Shown: positions 34,599 through 44,430 of the stretch, piece by piece | Layout of the letters: each line of letters starts with the position of its first letter | Numbering within the stretch: the stretch's first letter is position 1 | DNA from: Cognaticolwellia mytili | GTDB taxonomy: Bacteria > Pseudomonadota > Gammaproteobacteria > Enterobacterales > Alteromonadaceae | Length of the DNA: 64,000 nt | Reading direction: 5' to 3' | Assembly (NCBI RefSeq): GCF_002104475.1 | Contig: NZ_NBOF01000001.1 | Coordinates: 620,001 to 684,000, forward strand | The notes under the pieces: generated by a model | Told to the model about the DNA's origin: nothing | The model's database searches: none | Seen by the model: only the letters and a program-made list of their open reading frames with translations | Position numbers and translations under genes: made by a program

Positions 34599-37091
34599 AT
34601 GCAAATTTCTTCACAAGTTGTCGCCGAAAAAACAAGTGTCGCTAATTCCTTTCGTGGATTTATTCTTACGCGTTCCGTTCGCGATCGCGGTAATAAATTG
34701 GAAATAACTTTGTGGCTAAAAACACCAAATGGTCCTGTAGAACTTATTGTTAATCATGAACGTGTGGTGCTTTTTGTAGAGAATCCGGCAGTTGATAAAA
34801 TTGAAGCTATTCTTTCTAATCAAAAGTTAGAAGCAGCGGAGATAAAACCGGTTTCGCTTAAGGCGTTCAACCAAGTAGCGGTTACTGCCGTCTATTTTTC
34901 AACTTTGCGAGAGTTTTATCAGGCAAGGGAGGCGCTGAAAAGTAATGGTATAAAGTGCTACGAAGATGACTTTCGTCCCGATGAGCGATTTTTAATGGAA
35001 CGTTTTATTACTGCTGATCTGATGTTCACCGGCAACAGTGTTGCAGCAAAGCATTCATCAATTGAAACGAAACACCAACAAGCTGAAGTAGGTTATCAAC
35101 GTTTTGAACAAGTTAAATGCAAGCGTATTGATAAAGCACAGCAAAATGATATTAAACTCAACGTCGTTTCGCTAGATATAGAATGTTCAATGTCTGGCGA
35201 TTTGTACTCTCTTGGCTTATATAGCAACACTTGCCAACAAGTGTTAATGATTGCCAGTGCTGAAGAAGTCGCACGTGAGCAAAAAGCCCAAAAGGGTGTT
35301 GGTGCAGAGATAGAAATAATTTGGCAAGCAAACGAGCAAGAATTACTGCTGAGCTTGTTAAATTGGTTTAGACAACATGACCCCGATATTGTAATTGGTT
35401 GGAATGTTATCAACTTTGATTTTAACTTACTGCAAAAGCGTTATGATTTACATGGGATTGAATTTTCGATCGGCCGAGATGGCAAATCACCACATTGGCG
35501 AAAAAATAAGGCCAGTGAACAGCTATTTATTGAAATTAATGGCCGTGTGGTGCTTGATGGTATCGATTTATTAAAATCAGCCACTTACAGTTTTCCGAGC
35601 TTTTCGCTTGATAATGTCGCCAATACCTTATTAGGCTTAGGCAAAAAAGTCTCTGACGTTGAAAATAGAGTGCAGGAAATAACTGACAACTTTCATCACA
35701 ATAAAACTGCACTCGCCATATATAACCTTGAAGATTGCCGTTTAGTTTCATTGATTTTTGAACATACACAATTACTCGAATTTGCGATGTTAAGAGCACA
35801 ACTTACTGGCTTAGCCATTGATAGAGTCGGCGGCTCAGTGGCAGCTTTTAATAATTTATACTTGCCTAAGTTGCATCGCAGTGGCTATGTGGCGCCGAAT
35901 ATGGGCGATGGCGACCAAGGTTTTGAGTCTCCTGGTGGCTTTGTCATGGACTCGACGCCAGGCCTTTACAACAATGTTTTGGTATTAGACTTTAAAAGCC
36001 TATATCCCAGTATTATTCGTTGTTTCAATATTGACCCTATGGGGTTGATTGAAGGCTTAAAGTTTCCAGAAACTGCGATAGAAGGCTTTGATGGCGCTTA
36101 TTTTTCAAGAGAGCAACATTTTTTACCTAATATCATCACTGAGCTGTGGAAAGAGCGCGACAAAGCGAAAAAAGATAACAATGCGGCTTTGTCGCAAGCA
36201 ATTAAAATTATTATGAATTCCTTTTATGGCATTTTAGGCTCAACAGGCTGTCGATTTTTTGATCCTCGTTTGTCAGGTTCAATTACTAAGCGTAGCCATA
36301 GCATTTTAAAAACCACTTCAATGTGGATTGAAGCAAAAGGCTATCAAGTCATTTATGGCGATACCGATTCAATATTTGTCCATATTGGCGATGATCAAAC
36401 AATAGCGTCGAGTAAAGCCTTGGGCAAAACCTTGCAGGATTTTATTAATAATAAATGGCAAAGTACGCTTAAAGAGCAGTTTGATATTGTTAGCGAACTT
36501 GAAATCGAATTTGAAACACACTTTAGTAAATTTTTAATGCCAACGGTGCGTGGTCAAGAAATTAGTAGAGGAATAAAAAGTATTGGCACTAAGAAGCGAT
36601 ACGCCGGCCTTGTCGGTGATAAGCTGACATTTAAAGGCTTAGAAACGGTGCGAAGTGATTGGACAGAGATTAGTAAAGATTTTCAACAAGAGCTATACCG
36701 ACTGATTTTTAATGATCAGCCGATTGATGAGTACATTGTTAAAGTTGTGAACGAACTAAAAGCAGGTTTATATGACACCAAGTTAATTTATCAGAAAAAA
36801 ATTAGGCGCAAACTTGCCGACTACGTAAATACACCTCCGCATATTAGAGCCGCCTTAATTGCTAATAATAAGCTGAAAGAAAGTGGGTTAGCGCCAAAAT
36901 ACGAGCATAGAAGAACCATTCGTTATGTCATAACACTTGATGGCGTTCAACCGCTAGAATTTAGCGAAAGTACATTAGATTATGATTTTTATGTTGAAAA
37001 GCAACTCAAACCTATAGCGAACGATATATTACCTTTTATTGGTAAAGACTTTGACTCTATTACTAGTAAGCAAATGGGATTGTTTAGTTAA
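34599..37091 (+). CDS. polB: DNA polymerase II
   Basis: About 830 residues from the ATG at 34599. An open frame reaches back to 34500 but would run through the LexA box and promoter, so it is rejected. The N terminus matches Pol II (RGFILTRSVRD). Exonuclease motifs are SLDIECSMSGD, WNVINFDFNLL and YNLEDC. Polymerase motifs are LDFKSLYPSIIRC (A), KIIMNSFYGILGS (B) and YGDTDSIFVH (C). This family B enzyme works in replication restart and lesion bypass during SOS. E. coli PolB is 783 residues, so this one is slightly longer. Confidence 0.93.
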   Translation: MQISSQVVAEKTSVANSFRGFILTRSVRDRGNKLEITLWLKTPNGPVELIVNHERVVLFVENPAVDKIEAILSNQKLEAAEIKPVSLKAFNQVAVTAVYFSTLREFYQAREALKSNGIKCYEDDFRPDERFLMERFITADLMFTGNSVAAKHSSIETKHQQAEVGYQRFEQVKCKRIDKAQQNDIKLNVVSLDIECSMSGDLYSLGLYSNTCQQVLMIASAEEVAREQKAQKGVGAEIEIIWQANEQELLLSLLNWFRQHDPDIVIGWNVINFDFNLLQKRYDLHGIEFSIGRDGKSPHWRKNKASEQLFIEINGRVVLDGIDLLKSATYSFPSFSLDNVANTLLGLGKKVSDVENRVQEITDNFHHNKTALAIYNLEDCRLVSLIFEHTQLLEFAMLRAQLTGLAIDRVGGSVAAFNNLYLPKLHRSGYVAPNMGDGDQGFESPGGFVMDSTPGLYNNVLVLDFKSLYPSIIRCFNIDPMGLIEGLKFPETAIEGFDGAYFSREQHFLPNIITELWKERDKAKKDNNAALSQAIKIIMNSFYGILGSTGCRFFDPRLSGSITKRSHSILKTTSMWIEAKGYQVIYGDTDSIFVHIGDDQTIASSKALGKTLQDFINNKWQSTLKEQFDIVSELEIEFETHFSKFLMPTVRGQEISRGIKSIGTKKRYAGLVGDKLTFKGLETVRSDWTEISKDFQQELYRLIFNDQPIDEYIVKVVNELKAGLYDTKLIYQKKIRRKLADYVNTPPHIRAALIANNKLKESGLAPKYEHRRTIRYVITLDGVQPLEFSESTLDYDFYVEKQLKPIANDILPFIGKDFDSITSKQMGLFS

Positions 37092-37139
37092 GCCTAATGT
37101 ATAATACCTTAGGCTTAACTAATTGATTTTGTGAATGAC

Positions 37140-38066
37140 CTATTTTATAAACCGTCGAGATGTGAAAGCAATCATCCCTAATAATAGTATTGCAAAAGAT
37201 GAGGGTTCTGTAACTTGAACTGAATTGTTGGCAGGATCTCTCGCCCATACATTTAAATGTGAAATTCCAGCAAAACTTTTGGGGTTACCAGTTTTTTTGT
37301 CATAGCTATTAATAAAATCATTAGTGGATATAGAGCCACTTAAAATATAAGGAGTTTGGAAGTTTAACAAAGGCTCATCTTGAAAAATATCATTAAAATT
37401 GAAATCATAAACAGCGAATCTATTGCCGGCTTTCACTGAAAAAGCTAGATGATCGAATGTTGCATTTCCTAATAGTTGCTGAACTGTAGGTATAATCAAA
37501 GCATTAGTAGCTAATGTCCAACTTAATTGCTTACAATCACCTAAACCGCCATTACTACAAGTTAACCCCAATGTTAGAAGATCGCCAATGTCTAATACTA
37601 GTTCTGGATATTCTAGATTATTGGCTATAGGGCCCGCTGTATCATAGGTTATCCCTGAAGCACTATTATCGCTATCTTCAGCATCAAAATGAGCTAGTCT
37701 AATCCAACCTGGATCGTTTTTACCATCTATACCATCAACATCTTGTAAATCACTTGTTTCAATGAACTCCATACCGGTTAAAAAATCATTACCCCCATTT
37801 AATAATCCATCACCCAATTGACCTATATTAAGAAAAGGAGATGATAATGGGTCATCGTTTGCACCATAAAACACACCAGCACAACCGGTAGCACTATGCT
37901 GAGAGCTTAACAATTCAGCTTTAGGATTATCGGTATCTAATACTGAAGTTATTGAAGTTAATTGGGCATTTTCAATATTACATGCTTGAGGGGCCGTAAT
38001 AACACTAGCGTAGCTAATTGAAGAAAAAGTATATAGTAAGAAAGTAACAAAAGATCTTCTTAACAT
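37140..38066 (-). CDS. PEP-CTERM-like exported protein with a TEP variant motif
   Basis: A 308-residue protein with a signal peptide (MLRRSFVTFLLYTFSSISYA). It has a long polar, beta-rich extracellular domain and a C-terminal tail of the PEP-CTERM type: VTEPSSFAILLLGMIAF followed by the basic TSRRFIK. In standard members the motif is PEP; here the first Pro is Thr. Such tails are cut by exosortase. The mature domain has no recognised family. The EpsH/exosortase gene is not in this window. Confidence 0.75.
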   Translation of the reverse strand: MLRRSFVTFLLYTFSSISYASVITAPQACNIENAQLTSITSVLDTDNPKAELLSSQHSATGCAGVFYGANDDPLSSPFLNIGQLGDGLLNGGNDFLTGMEFIETSDLQDVDGIDGKNDPGWIRLAHFDAEDSDNSASGITYDTAGPIANNLEYPELVLDIGDLLTLGLTCSNGGLGDCKQLSWTLATNALIIPTVQQLLGNATFDHLAFSVKAGNRFAVYDFNFNDIFQDEPLLNFQTPYILSGSISTNDFINSYDKKTGNPKSFAGISHLNVWARDPANNSVQVTEPSSFAILLLGMIAFTSRRFIK

Positions 38067-38500
38067 GAAAACACCTCATTTTAACGTATTCAAGAATAGA
38101 TTTCTTATTACAAAATGCAAGAACTATTCCCATAAAAATAAAGTCATTATAATCAATGGAATAGGTTAAATTAACAAAAAAAACAAGATAAGAATACACG
38201 ATATGTAAAATAACAAGACATTTATTCTATGCTCAGAATGTAGTTGTTAAACATGAGCTTTGTATAAGTTTGTTATAAACGAGTTAGAAGAAAAGCCTAC
38301 AGTAGGAAACATGTCAGTCGACAATCATTAGCAACATATTAAGGCTATGTACCCTTAATATGTTGCTAATGATTTTAAGGCACTACTTTAAAGGACTGCA
38401 TCCAATATGCAAAATTATGAATACTGATGAAGTCCATGTTCATGAGATACACAGTGGAAATTATTAGGTTTATCAATGACTAGCAAGTATATTGCCAAAT
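38067..38500. other. Intergenic region with a long hairpin
   Basis: Very AT-rich region between the PEP-CTERM-like gene start and the end of the CadC-type regulator gene. It contains the 22-bp perfect hairpin at 38323-38374. I see no gene. Confidence 0.5.
38323..38374. repeat. 22-bp perfect inverted repeat hairpin
   Basis: Arms 38323-38344 and 38353-38374 are exactly complementary with the eight-base loop CTATGTAC. The length and perfection are unusual. On the minus strand it could terminate the regulator gene that ends at 38501, but no U-run follows, so it may instead be a mobile-element relic. Confidence 0.7.
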
Positions 38501-40600
38501 TTAATGACTACTCACAGTTTGATAAATATCAGCGGCTAAAAATTCTTGCGTTTGAAACAGCACTCCATGATTCGATATATCGAAATGGAAACTATCTGAC
38601 TTTGCAATTTCTGTAGCCTTTAGGTCGACACTATTTTTTAACATCAATTGATATTTATCATTAATTCGGCTTGTCCATGCCCATTTCGATTGCGATTTTT
38701 TAAGATTAAATGTTCGGCCATTCATTAGGTCCGCTTGTAATAATTGACCATCAATAATTTCTATCGGCACCGAGCCATAATATAATTTATTGCCTTTATT
38801 TTGCCAAATAATGTCGCTTTTTTGTTGGCTATAGCGAATATATTGCCAATCACCTAATTCATCTTTTACTTGGTGTGTTTCAATATCATAATATTGAACA
38901 TGCCAGCGACTATTGCTTTTAATACTATAAGACACCGTATGATCGTTTTTCCAAGAGACACCACGAATTTCTACTTGTGGTATTTTAAGCGTTTGAGCAT
39001 GACCTGCTTTCTTGCTAATCAAATGAATTTCATTGAGGGTTACGCCTAACAAGTTGTCACCATTGTATGACCAAAGTAAATCAATATAATGACGACTGTC
39101 GTTAAAGCTGGTGAGCTTTTTCTGATGCTTGCCTTCAGTATCCGTTAACCATACTTCCTCTGTTCCAGAACTTAAGCTGATATAGGCCAATAGCTGATTA
39201 TTGTGATGGGCAAACGTTGCTAAGCGGTCATCAACTGAACTGTGAGCCGTTAAAGTTGAAGTTGTGGATTCAAAATTAAAATAATTTACATTTTGGTTCA
39301 ACAGCACAATAGGGAATAAATAATCCCTTCCGTTGGAATGTCTTTCTGGCACGCTTACTTGTTCGCTACCGGTATAAATAATACGTTTATCGTTGCCTGT
39401 TAAGTCAAAGCTCACTAATTGATTGGCAGGATGCTCTCCCATCAACACCACGCGTTCACCATTATGAGACCATCGGCCACAGCAAATAAAAGCGTCTTGT
39501 TTAAAGAGTAATTTTAATTCATCAGTATCTAAGTCAAGCGCGTAAAAGCCTTCCCATATTTGCCTATCGGGTGATGATATTAATAATTTGTTTTGATTTG
39601 GGTGTAGATCGAATTGGCTATTACCTCCTAGAAATAATTTAGGTTGGTTTAGCCTGCGTTTAACTCTTGTGGTTAAGTTCATTTCAAATAAGGTAAATGC
39701 AGTATTTCTGCCTTCATTTTCGCTAAACACTACTTTGTTATCATCGTGGGTATACGCTATTTTACCGTAACTTCCAGATGTACAATTGTGTAGCAACGTA
39801 GGCTTACCCAGCTTCATGGCTTTAAATTCACGAATGAAATAACGACAGGAAGTTGTATTGGTGACTAAATACACTATTTTGCTGCCATCACTATTCCAAG
39901 ATGCTGAATCTACCCAGATATTATTAGCCTTGCCATGATTCACTTCAATACTGTTTTGACTATTTAAATCTTTGATCCATTGACGCATTTTTTTATCACG
40001 AAATTCAATATAAGCTAAATATTGCCCGTTTGGTGACACTTGTGGTTTGGACTCTCGTCCAGAGTCACGTGTTAATGCTTTAACTTGGGTAAAAGTTTCA
40101 GGCTCATCATGGCTGAGTTGCCAAGTAGTGGCAGTGATAAGTACAAATAGAAAGAGTAAACAGGAGATTAAAATATTTCTATTGATAAGCTTTTTATTAC
40201 TTTTTAGCTTGTTTACTTCACACTGTTTTAAATCTGAAGAAGTTGTGTTTTCATCAGCCGATATAGGGTTTTCAGCAATTTCGAGCTTATTAAAAGAAGT
40301 TGCTGACGCGACAAATTTGTAGCCTTTCTTAGGAAAAGTGGCAATGAATTTTGGCTTTTTGGCATCGTCATTAAGATGCTTACGTAGCTTGGTTACCACC
40401 TTACTAACAGCGTTATCTGTGATCACGCGTCCTGCCCAAACATGTTCGATTAACTGATCACGACTGATTATTTGATTATTGTTACGGCAAAAATAAGCTA
40501 ACAACTCCACAACCATAGGCTCGAGTTGTTGAACATGCTCCGCCGATGTGAGGTTTTGCTGTTTTTCGCTAAAAACAAACTCTTCTATTTGCCAATGCAT
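38501..40600 (-). CDS. CadC/ToxR-type transmembrane regulator with beta-propeller sensor
   Basis: A 699-residue membrane regulator. An OmpR-type winged helix (LEPMVVELLAYFCRNNNQI, about residues 26-44, then DNAVSKVVTKLRKHL and IATFPKKGYKF) is followed by a linker. One transmembrane helix lies at about 145-165 (ILISCLLFLFVLITA), and a periplasmic part of about 530 residues carries repeated TolB/PD40-like blades (such as SPNGQYLAYIEF and SWNSDGSKIVYLV). It is divergent from the CocE-type hydrolase gene, which it may regulate. The ligand is unknown. Confidence 0.82.
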   Translation of the reverse strand: MHWQIEEFVFSEKQQNLTSAEHVQQLEPMVVELLAYFCRNNNQIISRDQLIEHVWAGRVITDNAVSKVVTKLRKHLNDDAKKPKFIATFPKKGYKFVASATSFNKLEIAENPISADENTTSSDLKQCEVNKLKSNKKLINRNILISCLLFLFVLITATTWQLSHDEPETFTQVKALTRDSGRESKPQVSPNGQYLAYIEFRDKKMRQWIKDLNSQNSIEVNHGKANNIWVDSASWNSDGSKIVYLVTNTTSCRYFIREFKAMKLGKPTLLHNCTSGSYGKIAYTHDDNKVVFSENEGRNTAFTLFEMNLTTRVKRRLNQPKLFLGGNSQFDLHPNQNKLLISSPDRQIWEGFYALDLDTDELKLLFKQDAFICCGRWSHNGERVVLMGEHPANQLVSFDLTGNDKRIIYTGSEQVSVPERHSNGRDYLFPIVLLNQNVNYFNFESTTSTLTAHSSVDDRLATFAHHNNQLLAYISLSSGTEEVWLTDTEGKHQKKLTSFNDSRHYIDLLWSYNGDNLLGVTLNEIHLISKKAGHAQTLKIPQVEIRGVSWKNDHTVSYSIKSNSRWHVQYYDIETHQVKDELGDWQYIRYSQQKSDIIWQNKGNKLYYGSVPIEIIDGQLLQADLMNGRTFNLKKSQSKWAWTSRINDKYQLMLKNSVDLKATEIAKSDSFHFDISNHGVLFQTQEFLAADIYQTVSSH

Positions 40601-40789
40601 TATTTTTCTACAAAATCTTATAAAACCCCAGTAAGTCGCTAAAAATTAACATATTCCCAAGGTTTAGTCATCAAAAGTCACGATAAATCACTACGTTGTC
40701 ACTACATCACCGCAGACAAAATTTACCATTGCAGTCAGAAATTGATATTTACCAAACAACGTTAGAACACATACTAAGGGAAATAAGAC

Positions 40790-43129
40790 ATGACATTAAC
40801 TCAACGAGGTTGCAAAACTATCAGGCAAATAAGATTAATACCCTTATCGCTATTAATACTTGTACCATTTTTCAGCCAAATACAAGCAAAAGGGTTTGTC
40901 GAATTAAAGCCAGCGTCAGCAACATACAGTACACCAGAAATACTAAAAACGAGCAAAGTAGAAAACAAGCAAGACGTAATTACATTAATGCAATCAACAA
41001 AGCTTAAGCAACAGTTATTAGCTATTGCAAATCAAATTGATTATGAGGCAGCGATTAAAACAAGTGACAGTAACAAGATTGCGCTCAGCTCTTTGCTCGG
41101 TCAAAGCGATAAGGTGCTAACGCTAATAAATAAAAACAACTATCCCATAAACTTTTATCATTACAGTTTATTTACTAAGGCACAGGTTGAATTTCAAGGC
41201 CAAGATGAACAGGTACTTAAACAAAAGCTAGCGTTTTTTGCTAGTAAATCGCTTGAAGGGATCACTGGAGAACGGCTACATAAAGTTAGCAATACGTTAG
41301 GTTGGTCATTACCGATGGGACAAGATTATATGCTTGGACTATTCAAAAGCTACAAAAAACACGAAAGTTTAACTGTTGAACAAGCAATTAATTTACTGGC
41401 AAATTATCAGTTGTATAAAGTTTATGAGCATGTTTTACCTATAGCGAGACCTTTGGTTAGTGCAGAGCAAAATAGTCGTTATTTGGTGATGTCGGATGTA
41501 CTCATTAAAACGCCTGATGGCGCTACTATTTCGGCGATTGTGGTGAGAAAAAAAGGTAACACAAAAAAACGTCCAACAGCATTTCAGTTTTCAATATACG
41601 CTGATGAAGAGTGGGAGATTAAAGAAGCGATGCATGCAGCTTCTCATGGTTATATTGGCGTTGTTGCCAATACCCGTGGTAAAGGACGAAGCACAGATGA
41701 AATTATCCCTTGGGAGTATGACGGGGCAGACGCGACTGCTGTGATTGATTGGATTTCAAAGCAGTCATGGAGTGATGGGCGAGTAGCTATGTATGGCGGT
41801 AGCTATCTCGGATTCACTCAGTGGGCCGCAGCTAAATATATGCATCCCGCATTAAAAACTATTGTTCCTTATGAAGCGGCCAATTTAATGACCGGTTTAC
41901 CGGTTGAAAATAATATTTTCATCACGCCTAACTACCAGTGGGCATTTCATGTTACTAACAATAAAACTATGGATCATTCGGTATATGCTGATTGGCAGCA
42001 TTGGAAAAACACTTATAATGAACTGTTTAAAAGTGGTAGAGCTTTTAAAGATATAGATAAAATTGAAGGCACACCTAACCCCTGGTTTCAAAAATGGTTG
42101 TCACATCCCAGTTATGATGATTATTATCAGTCAATGGTGCCTTATGAACATGACTATAAGAAAATAAATATTCCCGTACTAACCATTACGGGGTATTTTG
42201 GCGCTTCAATTTCAGCTATTGATTTTTTAACTAATCATGTAAAATTTAATGAAAATGCTGATCATACGTTATTAATTGGTCCGTACGGTCATGGCACCGC
42301 ACAAGGCATTCCACGCTCACATCATAGCAATTATCAATTAGACGAAGTTGCACTAGAAAAAGATACCAAAGAAATCACCTTTGCATGGTTTGATCATGTC
42401 CTGTTCAAAAAAGCAAAACCTAAGCTATTAAAAGATAGAGTTAATTACCAATTGATGGGCAGTAACACCTGGCAGCATAAAGCGTCGTTGTCAGCACTTA
42501 ATCAAGCGTTTGTGACTTATCATTTAGGTAATAAACAAAATGAAGATAAGCATTATCAGCTAACCACCAATAAACAAAACGCATCAGACTTCATTAAGCT
42601 GACGGTAGATATGAGTGATAGAAAAAATCAGCATAATGAATATTCTTGGCAAGTAATAAAGCAAAAGTTACAGGAACCGAATGGTTTAATCTTTACCACA
42701 AAGCCCTTTGATAAAGCACAAGAGCTAGCCGGTGCAATTACGGGCAATTTTTCTTTGGCAATCAATAAAAAAGATGTTGATATTGGCTTTAAGTTTTATG
42801 AACTAAAACCCAATGGTGAAACATTTAAACTGGCTCGCTATATTAGTCGTGCCAGTTATGCCAATGATATGAGTAAGCGAGCGTTACTCACGCCAAATAA
42901 AAAAACCACAGTGCCGATTATTAATAGTACCGTAACGGCCAAACTAATCGGAAAGGGTAGTCGTTTGGTGATTGTACTAAACGTGAATAAGAACTCCGGC
43001 GCGCAGGTTAATATGGGCACTGGGAAAGACGTCAGTGAGGAAACAGTTGCAGACGCAGGAGTACCGTTAGAGGTTAAATGGTTTAGTGATAGTCAAATTA
43101 ATATACCGCTTAAACCTTGGCATGGTTAA
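40790..43129 (+). CDS. Secreted CocE/NonD-family (S15-like) hydrolase
   Basis: A 779-residue exported alpha/beta-hydrolase. After a signal (about residues 18-35) comes an N-terminal helical extension. The S15/CocE core follows: GYIGVVANTRGKGRSTDE (about 290-307), the nucleophile in MYGGSYLGFTQWA (Ser about 338) and a late GPYGHG that may hold the catalytic His. A C-terminal beta-sandwich, XPD-like domain spans about 600-779. AAGGGA precedes the ATG. Substrates of this family range from X-Pro peptides to esters such as cocaine and antibiotics, and cannot be assigned here. It is divergent from the membrane regulator. Confidence 0.82.
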   Translation: MTLTQRGCKTIRQIRLIPLSLLILVPFFSQIQAKGFVELKPASATYSTPEILKTSKVENKQDVITLMQSTKLKQQLLAIANQIDYEAAIKTSDSNKIALSSLLGQSDKVLTLINKNNYPINFYHYSLFTKAQVEFQGQDEQVLKQKLAFFASKSLEGITGERLHKVSNTLGWSLPMGQDYMLGLFKSYKKHESLTVEQAINLLANYQLYKVYEHVLPIARPLVSAEQNSRYLVMSDVLIKTPDGATISAIVVRKKGNTKKRPTAFQFSIYADEEWEIKEAMHAASHGYIGVVANTRGKGRSTDEIIPWEYDGADATAVIDWISKQSWSDGRVAMYGGSYLGFTQWAAAKYMHPALKTIVPYEAANLMTGLPVENNIFITPNYQWAFHVTNNKTMDHSVYADWQHWKNTYNELFKSGRAFKDIDKIEGTPNPWFQKWLSHPSYDDYYQSMVPYEHDYKKINIPVLTITGYFGASISAIDFLTNHVKFNENADHTLLIGPYGHGTAQGIPRSHHSNYQLDEVALEKDTKEITFAWFDHVLFKKAKPKLLKDRVNYQLMGSNTWQHKASLSALNQAFVTYHLGNKQNEDKHYQLTTNKQNASDFIKLTVDMSDRKNQHNEYSWQVIKQKLQEPNGLIFTTKPFDKAQELAGAITGNFSLAINKKDVDIGFKFYELKPNGETFKLARYISRASYANDMSKRALLTPNKKTTVPIINSTVTAKLIGKGSRLVIVLNVNKNSGAQVNMGTGKDVSEETVADAGVPLEVKWFSDSQINIPLKPWHG

Positions 43130-43167
43130 TTTCATACTATCGTAAGTCAAGTGTAAAAGTGATGATA

Positions 43168-43196
43168 AGAAGGCCAGAGACTTCTGACCTTCTTTA
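43168..43196 (+). terminator. Terminator of the CocE-type hydrolase gene
   Basis: AGAAGGCCAGA and TCTGACCTTCT form an 11-bp stem with one mismatch and a four-base loop, followed by TTTACT. Confidence 0.6.
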
Positions 43197-43333
43197 CTCA
43201 TATTTCATGGGAATTTATGCTTTCTTGATATATAAGCGTTAAAAACGGTTTAACAATGGCAACTCAATTTTAAACATCATCAAGGCAGTGCCAAATACAT
43301 ATGTGGGTTCATTGAACAGTGCCCATAGTCGAC

Positions 43334-44248
43334 TCATGGCATAAAACGCTTACGATATTCTCTTGGTGTTAAACCCATTGTTTTATGGAAAATGCGCCTA
43401 AAAGCGCTAGAGTCCTGGTAGCCTACTTGCCAGGCAATTTCGTCAACCGAGAAAGTGCTCGACTCCATTAAGCTTCTTGCTTTGCCAACACGTAGAAACT
43501 GCAGATATTCTGATGGGTTTAGTTTTGTTGCTTTAAAAAATCGTCGTAAAAACGTTCGTTCAGTTAAGTTAATCTTTTCTGCCAAATTTGCCATGGTGAA
43601 CTTGGTACTGCTATGTTGCTGTAACCAATGTTGAATGCCTAAAATTGCTTGATCGCCGTGGTGTAAAGCGGGTGAAAATGTGCGATAAAAGCGTTGCTCT
43701 CTACCCCCAGGATCAACCAAGAAGTAGCGTGCTGTTTGTTGCATTATGCTGGTACTAATAAATCTATCAACCAATCGTAAACCTAAATCAACCCAAGCCA
43801 TTAAACCACCGGCGGTCATAATATCCCCTTCGTCTATTAGCAACTTATCACTGTCTAATAATACAGCAGGAAAACTTTGGCTAAATTTTTCGCTAAGCGC
43901 CCAATGGGTTGTTGCGGCTCTATTATTCAGTAAGCCGGTCTGTGCAAGTAAAAAGGCTCCAGCACACACAGAGCAAATAATTGCGCCTTGTTGGTGTTGC
44001 TGAGTTAACCAAGTTACTAACGCAGCTTTAGATTGTTGGCTTTGCTCTGGACCTAAACTTGGCGGAATAATGATCGCTAAATATTGTTCTTCGTCAGGCT
44101 CTTCAAGCTGACAAACTGTAAATTCTTGTCTATTTTTATCTTCTAATTGAAACTTAGCGGCGGTTTCAAGTAAATCAGTTAAGCCATATATTGCCGCTTT
44201 TTGTGCGTTGCTATAGGCCAGAATGGCTATGACAGGTGTTTTTTGCAT
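43334..44248 (-). CDS. GlxA-type transcriptional regulator (DJ-1/PfpI + AraC)
   Basis: A 304-residue regulator. The N-terminal DJ-1/PfpI-like domain holds the nucleophile-elbow Cys in AIICSVCAGAFLLAQTG (about residues 95-111). The C-terminal 100 residues are an AraC helix-turn-helix (LAEKINLTERTFLRRFFKAT, then EIAWQVGYQDSSAFRRIF and LTPREYRKRF). It is divergent from the isochorismatase-fold and GST genes and is their likely regulator. The family often controls amine or nitrogen catabolism. Confidence 0.88.
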   Translation of the reverse strand: MQKTPVIAILAYSNAQKAAIYGLTDLLETAAKFQLEDKNRQEFTVCQLEEPDEEQYLAIIIPPSLGPEQSQQSKAALVTWLTQQHQQGAIICSVCAGAFLLAQTGLLNNRAATTHWALSEKFSQSFPAVLLDSDKLLIDEGDIMTAGGLMAWVDLGLRLVDRFISTSIMQQTARYFLVDPGGREQRFYRTFSPALHHGDQAILGIQHWLQQHSSTKFTMANLAEKINLTERTFLRRFFKATKLNPSEYLQFLRVGKARSLMESSTFSVDEIAWQVGYQDSSAFRRIFHKTMGLTPREYRKRFMP

Positions 44249-44353
44249 TTCATTATCTTTTATTATTGTGACTAAATATCATAGAAAGAAAGCCATAAGT
44301 GACGACATTGATTATTACGTCATTTCAATGTTTGTCAAATTTTACCTGAAATA

Positions 44354-44367
44354 TGTCATATATGACA
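44354..44367. promoter_or_regulatory. Palindrome in the GlxA-regulator / hydrolase intergenic region
   Basis: TGTCATATATGACA is a perfect 14-bp palindrome located 64 bases before the isochorismatase-fold hydrolase start. A TATAAT lies at 44391-44396. The distance suits an activator site just upstream of the -35. Confidence 0.5.
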
Positions 44368-44430
44368 ATGGTCGAATTTATCTCGACCCTTATAATTGTG
44401 TCATATTTATTTGAACCCACTAGGTGAAAC

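Noticed and set aside
38014-38199. 61-codon minus-strand frame overlapping the PEP-CTERM gene start
   Set aside because: Overlaps a better gene in another frame, is very AT-rich and lacks a ribosome site.
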